NCBI GenBank assembly: GCA_947504275.1
Contig: CANNHA010000009.1
Location: 1 to 37,594, forward strand
Direction: 5' to 3'
Origin: Flavobacteriales bacterium
Lineage (GTDB): Bacteria; Bacteroidota; Bacteroidia; Flavobacteriales_D; Sanyastnellaceae
Length of the DNA stretch: 37,594 bases
This document shows positions 33,138 through 37,594 of the stretch, piece after piece. How positions within the stretch are numbered: the stretch's first letter is position 1; every line of letters starts with the position of its first letter. The translations under genes were made by a program, and so were the position numbers. The notes under the pieces are model-generated. The model had not been told where the DNA came from, ran no database searches, and saw only the letters and a list, made by a program, of their open reading frames with translations.

Positions 33138-34907
33138 TTAGTGGGCGTGCTCACCTGCTTTCAATGGAACGATTTGCGATACAAAATCTTCTTCATGATC
33201 AGGATTGGAATAATCATAAGCCCAACGGTGAACTTCAGGAAGTGCACCTGGCCAGTTACCGTGGATGTGCGCCACTGGGGTTGTCCATTCCAATGTGTTA
33301 GAATTCCAAGGATTTTGTGTTGCCTTTTGGCCAAACCAAATGCTGTGGAAGAAGTTGAAAATAAACAACAATTGTGCCGCGCCACCAATGATGGCAAAAG
33401 TTGAGATCATCGGATTCAAATCCAATACCGCGTCCAAATAATCAAACTCAGAGTAATCATAGTAACGACGTGGCGCACCAGCAATACCCACAAAGTGCAT
33501 TGGGAAGAACACGCCAAAACCACAAACCATGGTCAACCAAAAGTGAGCATAACCCAACTTTGAATTCAACATTCTACCGTACATCTTTGGAAACCAATGA
33601 TAAATCCCACCCAACATACCAAAGATGGCCGACAATCCCATTACAATATGGAAGTGAGCAACAACAAAATAAGTGTCGTGAACGTTCACATCCAAAGCAG
33701 AGTCAGCAAGGACAATACCTGTCAATCCGCCAGTAACAAACGTGCTGACTAGACCAATTGAGAATAACATCGCTGGAGTGAATTTGATATTACCTTTCCA
33801 CAAAGTTGTAATATAGTTAAACGCTTTTACAGCTGATGGAATGGCAATCAACAATGTAGTGAATACGAATACTGAGCCAATGAAAGGATTCATACCAGTA
33901 ACGTACATGTGGTGACCCCAAACGATGAATGACAAGAAACCGATGGCCAAAATAGAACCGATCATCGCTTTGTAACCAAAGATAGGTTTGCGAGAGTTGG
34001 TTGCAATAATCTCTGAGGAGATTCCCAAAGCAGGCAACAATACAATGTACACTTCAGGGTGACCCAAAAACCAAAACAAATGTTGGAACAAAATGGGAGA
34101 ACCTCCAGTTACATCCAAAGCTTCGCCTTGAATGAAAATATCAGACAAATAAAATGCCGTACCCATCGAACGGTCCATGATCAAAAGAACCACACATGAA
34201 ACCAAAACAGGGAAAGAAAGTACACCTAAAATGGCTGTAACCAACAATGCCCAAATGGTCAAAGGAAGACGTGTCATTTTCATCCCCTTTGTTCTCAAAT
34301 TGATAATGGTTACAATGTAATTCAGACCACCCAACAATGAAGAGGCAACAAAGAGTACCATAGAGATTAACCACAAAGTCATACCAGTACCTGAGCCTGG
34401 CATTGCTTGAGGAAGAGCAGACAATGGTGGATAAACTGTCCAACCACCTGATGCTGCGCCACCTTCAACAAACAATGAAGCCACCATGATTAAGCTTGAC
34501 ACCAAGAAGAACCAATAAGACAACATGTTCATGAAGCCAGAGGCCATATCACGCGCTCCGATTTGCAACGGAATAAGCAAGTTGGCAAAAGTTCCAGACA
34601 AACCACCTGTCAATACAAAAAACACCATGATGGTTCCGTGAATGGTCACCATAGCCAAATATGCATTTTTATCCAAGATGCCATCTGGAGCCCACTTGTC
34701 ACCAAGAAAAGCGTTTAAGATGCCAAACTTCTCTCCTGGCCATCCCAATTGAAGGCGGAAGAAAATAGACAACATTACTGCGATGACTCCCATAAAAATA
34801 GCAGTAACCAAAAACTGCTTGGAGATCATCTTATGATCTTGAGAAAAGATATATTTTGAGATAAAGCTTTCCTCGTGATGTCCGTGATCGTTTGAATGTG
34901 CTCCCAT
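33138..34907 (-). CDS. ctaD: Cytochrome c oxidase subunit I
   Basis: Catalytic subunit of the haem-copper oxidase: it reduces oxygen to water and pumps protons across the inner membrane. The 589-residue product has at least 12 hydrophobic segments. Key sites are visible: FLGHPEVYIVLLP with the CuB His and the cross-linked Tyr (about 283-288), GHHMYVTGM with two CuB histidines (about 330), and HDTYFVVAHFHIVMG with the haem a3 and haem a histidines (about 409-421). The GHPEVY tyrosine and the overall pattern make it an A-type oxidase. It is 17 bp downstream of ctaC and ends just before a strong terminator. A separate subunit III gene is not in the window. Confidence 0.98.
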   Translation of the reverse strand: MGAHSNDHGHHEESFISKYIFSQDHKMISKQFLVTAIFMGVIAVMLSIFFRLQLGWPGEKFGILNAFLGDKWAPDGILDKNAYLAMVTIHGTIMVFFVLTGGLSGTFANLLIPLQIGARDMASGFMNMLSYWFFLVSSLIMVASLFVEGGAASGGWTVYPPLSALPQAMPGSGTGMTLWLISMVLFVASSLLGGLNYIVTIINLRTKGMKMTRLPLTIWALLVTAILGVLSFPVLVSCVVLLIMDRSMGTAFYLSDIFIQGEALDVTGGSPILFQHLFWFLGHPEVYIVLLPALGISSEIIATNSRKPIFGYKAMIGSILAIGFLSFIVWGHHMYVTGMNPFIGSVFVFTTLLIAIPSAVKAFNYITTLWKGNIKFTPAMLFSIGLVSTFVTGGLTGIVLADSALDVNVHDTYFVVAHFHIVMGLSAIFGMLGGIYHWFPKMYGRMLNSKLGYAHFWLTMVCGFGVFFPMHFVGIAGAPRRYYDYSEFDYLDAVLDLNPMISTFAIIGGAAQLLFIFNFFHSIWFGQKATQNPWNSNTLEWTTPVAHIHGNWPGALPEVHRWAYDYSNPDHEEDFVSQIVPLKAGEHAH

Positions 34908-34924
34908 TTCTCTCTGTCTATTTT

Positions 34925-36154
34925 TTAATTAATTGATGCCATTGTTTTTGTAGTATCGGCTGCAGGCGATGCAGGCGCTTCCTCTTTTTTCTCTCTCTTA
35001 TCTCCACCAAAAGTCTTTTGTTCAGCCAACCATACAGCATAATCTTCTGGAGTATCAACTACTACTGTCATCTTCATGTTGAAGTGAGCAGCTCCGCAAA
35101 CCTTGTTACACAACAAGATATAATCAAACTTGTCGTTACCCAACTTCTGTCTCATTTCAGCCGTTGTGATCGTAGGCTTCATTTTAAAGCGTGTTGGCAC
35201 ACCTGGTACGCAGTTCATCTGGGCTCTGAAGTGAGGCATGTATGCAGAGTGAATAACATCTTGTGAACGAAAAACAAATTCAATCTCCTGACCTACTGGG
35301 ATGTGAAATTCACCCTTCACCAATTTATCATCAGCACCGGCTTTCCATTGGCTGATACCATTCAACTCATTCTCTTTCAAGTCCAAGATACGTTGCTTGT
35401 GTCTCTTCAATTTGTACAACTGATCTTCCAAACTCTCCATGTAACTGTCAGGCATTGTTCCCTCAGCCTTACCATTAGCAATAGCTTTTTCTGTTTGTTC
35501 AAGGTTGTGATCAATTTCCGCCAATTTAGCAGCTACACCTTCTTCAGTAACCAAACCCAAACCGTTGGTGGTTCCAATCAAATTGAAATCAGCTGCACCA
35601 AATACTTTGTTCTCTCCAGGATAGCGAGCCGTCCAGTCAAATTGCTTAGAATACAACTCAATTTGCATGGCTTCGGCTGACGCTGGACCAGTCATATTGT
35701 TCCAAGTAATCAATCCGTAAACAATGATGAAAGCCATGGTAACACCTGGTACTAAAGTCCAAATCATCTCCAAACGGTTATCATGAGCAAAGAACTTGGC
35801 TCTTCTAGCTGGATTGAATCTGTACTTATTGGCGAACGTGAACAAGAAATAGTTAACGATAAAAAACACTATCGTTATCATCCAAATATTCACAGACATC
35901 AACTTATCCACCGCTACACCGTGCTCAGAGGCTGATTCAGGGAGATAGTCTCCGTATTTTACATACAAATAAATAGTACCAGCGAAGAATGCAATCATCC
36001 AAACGATCCATGCATTTGCATTCAACCGATTGTCTGCCGCTGATACCTCCTCTTCACGTGTATTTCTCAGACTACGAGATAAGTCATACACTTTTGTCAA
36101 TTGCGCAATTGCGATAATTGCCAAGACCAACACTAAAAGAATGAATAGATTCAT
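34925..36154 (-). CDS. ctaC: Cytochrome c oxidase subunit II
   Basis: Receives electrons through the binuclear CuA centre and passes them to subunit I. CuA ligands are His302 (in QDVIHS), Cys349, Cys353, His357 and Met360 (in CNKVCGAAHFNM). The position that is Glu in CSEIC-type enzymes is Lys here, but that ligand acts through its backbone carbonyl. At 409 residues it is longer than the usual 250-300: there are four hydrophobic segments (about 1-20, 49-66, 88-108, 133-152) instead of two, and a charged coiled-coil insertion at about 200-265 within the cupredoxin domain. There is no C-terminal cytochrome c domain. It lies between actF and ctaD. Confidence 0.96.
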   Translation of the reverse strand: MNLFILLVLVLAIIAIAQLTKVYDLSRSLRNTREEEVSAADNRLNANAWIVWMIAFFAGTIYLYVKYGDYLPESASEHGVAVDKLMSVNIWMITIVFFIVNYFLFTFANKYRFNPARRAKFFAHDNRLEMIWTLVPGVTMAFIIVYGLITWNNMTGPASAEAMQIELYSKQFDWTARYPGENKVFGAADFNLIGTTNGLGLVTEEGVAAKLAEIDHNLEQTEKAIANGKAEGTMPDSYMESLEDQLYKLKRHKQRILDLKENELNGISQWKAGADDKLVKGEFHIPVGQEIEFVFRSQDVIHSAYMPHFRAQMNCVPGVPTRFKMKPTITTAEMRQKLGNDKFDYILLCNKVCGAAHFNMKMTVVVDTPEDYAVWLAEQKTFGGDKREKKEEAPASPAADTTKTMASIN

Positions 36155-36185
36155 CGTTTTTCTTTTTTACTTTCCTACTTTATCG

Positions 36186-37397
36186 TTAAATGCTGTGGTG
36201 CTCACTTTCTTCCAAGAACGGATGCTTCACTGGAATCAAGTTGGCCTTTGTTAATGCTGTTGTGAACACGCGTACAAATAAACCTAAAAAACCAATAAAC
36301 AAACCAAATTCGAACCAATATGTAAAAACTTCATGTCCATGATTGGTACCAGGTATAACAGCCAAATACAAATCAAAGAAGTGAGATACAAAAATGATTA
36401 CACCAACACGTGTCAAATACTTGGTATTGCGCTTTGCATCGCGGGAAAGCAAGACATAAAATGGAACAACAAAATTCACAAAAAATATGGTCCACATCAT
36501 GCCCATGTAATGTTCATAACGCTCTTCGAAATAAGTCACCTCTTCAGGAATATCAGAATACCAAATCAACATGTATTGACAGAACCACAAATAGCTCCAC
36601 AACATGGAAATGGCAAAAATCCATTTTCCCAAGTCATGAATATGTGAATCATTCAAATTTTGGAAATAACCCAAATTTTTCATCCAAACAATTGACAATG
36701 TTGCGAAAATCATGGTGGTCACCCACATTCCTGAGAAGATATACCAACCATACATGGTAGAATACCAGTGCGTGTCAATGCTCATCAATACATCCCATGA
36801 CATGGTTGATGAGAAAACAGCAAAGAAAACTAAGAATACGGCACTTTTGCGGTATTGCATGTAGTGCAAAATGGTACCGCCTTCAGTATCTTCTTGGATA
36901 GACCACTCACGAAATTTGCGTGAGAAGTATATGAAAACACCGGCATAAGCCAACATTCTCAACCAAAAGAACCAAGCAGACAAATAAGGTTTCTTATTGG
37001 CAATGATTTCATCATAGGCCGGTGAATTGACGTCATGCAATTCTGGATCCATCCAATGATACAAATGATTTAGGTGAAACTGTCCTGCAAGCACAACCAA
37101 CAAAACAATCCCTACACCAACAGGAATAAACTGAAACATAGCTTCAAAAACGCGCTTCACCATGGCAGACCATGCCGCTTCTGTTGCATATTGCAATGAA
37201 TAAAAGAACATTGCTCCCAACGAAATGGCAAAGAAAAAGAAACCATTGATTAAGATATTGGCCCACCAATATTGATGGTGCTCTGTATGGTCAACAAACC
37301 AACCGCCAATCAAGGCAGCCAAACCAATACCCATACCGATCGTGGTCCACTTGTTTACCCCACTCGGAATTTGAAATTGTAATTTATCTTGTGTCAT
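36186..37397 (-). CDS. actF: Alternative complex III membrane subunit ActF (quinol:cytochrome c oxidoreductase)
   Basis: Integral membrane subunit of alternative complex III, which oxidises quinol and reduces a c-type cytochrome in place of the bc1 complex. The 403-residue product has about ten hydrophobic segments spread across its length and no haem or Fe-S motif, as expected of ActF, which is related to ActC and NrfD-like proteins. Its context is decisive: the actE end lies 13 bp upstream, and ctaC and ctaD follow directly. In Flavobacterium johnsoniae this complex is known to form a supercomplex with the aa3 oxidase, so the gene order suggests the same here. Start ATG at 37397 is clear. 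Confidence 0.9.
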   Translation of the reverse strand: MTQDKLQFQIPSGVNKWTTIGMGIGLAALIGGWFVDHTEHHQYWWANILINGFFFFAISLGAMFFYSLQYATEAAWSAMVKRVFEAMFQFIPVGVGIVLLVVLAGQFHLNHLYHWMDPELHDVNSPAYDEIIANKKPYLSAWFFWLRMLAYAGVFIYFSRKFREWSIQEDTEGGTILHYMQYRKSAVFLVFFAVFSSTMSWDVLMSIDTHWYSTMYGWYIFSGMWVTTMIFATLSIVWMKNLGYFQNLNDSHIHDLGKWIFAISMLWSYLWFCQYMLIWYSDIPEEVTYFEERYEHYMGMMWTIFFVNFVVPFYVLLSRDAKRNTKYLTRVGVIIFVSHFFDLYLAVIPGTNHGHEVFTYWFEFGLFIGFLGLFVRVFTTALTKANLIPVKHPFLEESEHHSI

Positions 37398-37410
37398 AAT
37401 GGTCTATCGA

Positions 37411-37594
37411 TTAAGGTTTGGCAGTTTCAGTTGTTTCCGCAGCTGGAGCAGCCTCAGCAGCCGCCAACACCACCATATCATTTTTATCATACGTTGGTGC
37501 AGGACCGCCCTTTTGCAGGCACTTCACATACTCCACTACCTGCCAACGTTCTAGCTTGGACATTTGAGAAGCATGAGAACCCATCAAACCCTTA
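37411..37594 (-). CDS. actE: C-terminal end of the alternative complex III cytochrome c subunit ActE (partial)
   Basis: Reading the minus strand from the window edge to the TAA at 37411 gives about 61 residues. They contain GLMGSHASQMSKLERWQVVEYVKCLQK, the last part of a mono-haem cytochrome c domain with the Met expected as the axial ligand region and the C-terminal helix ERWQVVEYV. An Ala/Glu/Thr-rich tail (AAAEAAPAAETTETAKP) follows. The haem-binding CxxCH site would lie outside the window. Position directly before actF indicates ActE. The ORF is too short and open-ended to appear in the ORF track. Confidence 0.8.
   Translation of the reverse strand, partial: KGLMGSHASQMSKLERWQVVEYVKCLQKGGPAPTYDKNDMVVLAAAEAAPAAETTETAKP

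Noticed and set aside
1-37594. Mobile elements, CRISPR arrays, tRNA/rRNA genes, defence systems or biosynthetic clusters.
   Set aside because: No transposase, integrase, repeat-spacer pattern or RNA gene was found; intergenic gaps are all shorter than about 110 bases and are accounted for.

Overview
The window is a compact, almost entirely coding stretch of a Bacteroidota chromosome, most likely Flavobacteriales or a close relative. The evidence is: a secreted protease with a type IX secretion (T9SS) C-terminal domain; a PorG-like T9SS gene; the order CBS protein-nadK-porG-uppS-bamA-ompH-ompH-murI; alternative complex III (actE/actF) followed by ctaC and ctaD with ruvB and queG downstream; and promoter boxes matching the Bacteroidota consensus TAnnTTTG rather than TATAAT. 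I cannot fix the family or genus. I see no mobile element, CRISPR array, rRNA or tRNA, and no gene-free stretch longer than 300 bases.

Layout. 1-5092 (+): infB-pssA-purS-hemL, tightly packed with 4-nt overlaps and closed by a bidirectional terminator. 5169-11722 (-): a large modular M43-type metalloprotease, valS and paaE. 11826-14034 (+): paaA and a saccharopine-dehydrogenase-like gene. 14035-21825 (-): the envelope cluster (CBS protein, nadK, porG, uppS, bamA, two ompH/skp genes, murI). 21913-24274 (+): pdxJ, an alpha/beta hydrolase and a universal stress protein, ending in a terminator. 24362-28255 (-): rsfS-ftsH-cdsA-psd. 28319-29050 (+): birA and a terminator. 29090-37594 (-): the respiratory cluster actE (partial)-actF-ctaC-ctaD, then a strong terminator, a small secreted protein, ruvB, queG, a lipoprotein and a small secreted protein.

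How the genes work together. CdsA, PssA and Psd are the three steps from phosphatidate to phosphatidylethanolamine, split over two loci. UppS, MurI, BamA and the two OmpH/Skp chaperones supply wall precursor and build the outer membrane; PorG belongs to the secretion route that the M43 protease would use. ActE/ActF with CtaC/CtaD form a quinol-to-oxygen chain of the type known as the ACIII-aa3 supercomplex. PaaA and PaaE are parts of the phenylacetyl-CoA epoxidase, but paaB, paaC and paaD are not beside them.

The gene content is ordinary housekeeping and I do not see a convincing new multi-gene system. The points most worth a second look are fine-scale: a beta-sandwich domain apparently inserted inside the catalytic domain of the M43 protease; a perfect 12-bp inverted repeat laid over the promoter of the saccharopine-dehydrogenase-like gene; a strong terminator hairpin that contains the start codon of the next gene; and several TAnnTTTG boxes only 4-9 nt from start codons, which predicts leaderless or nearly leaderless mRNAs.
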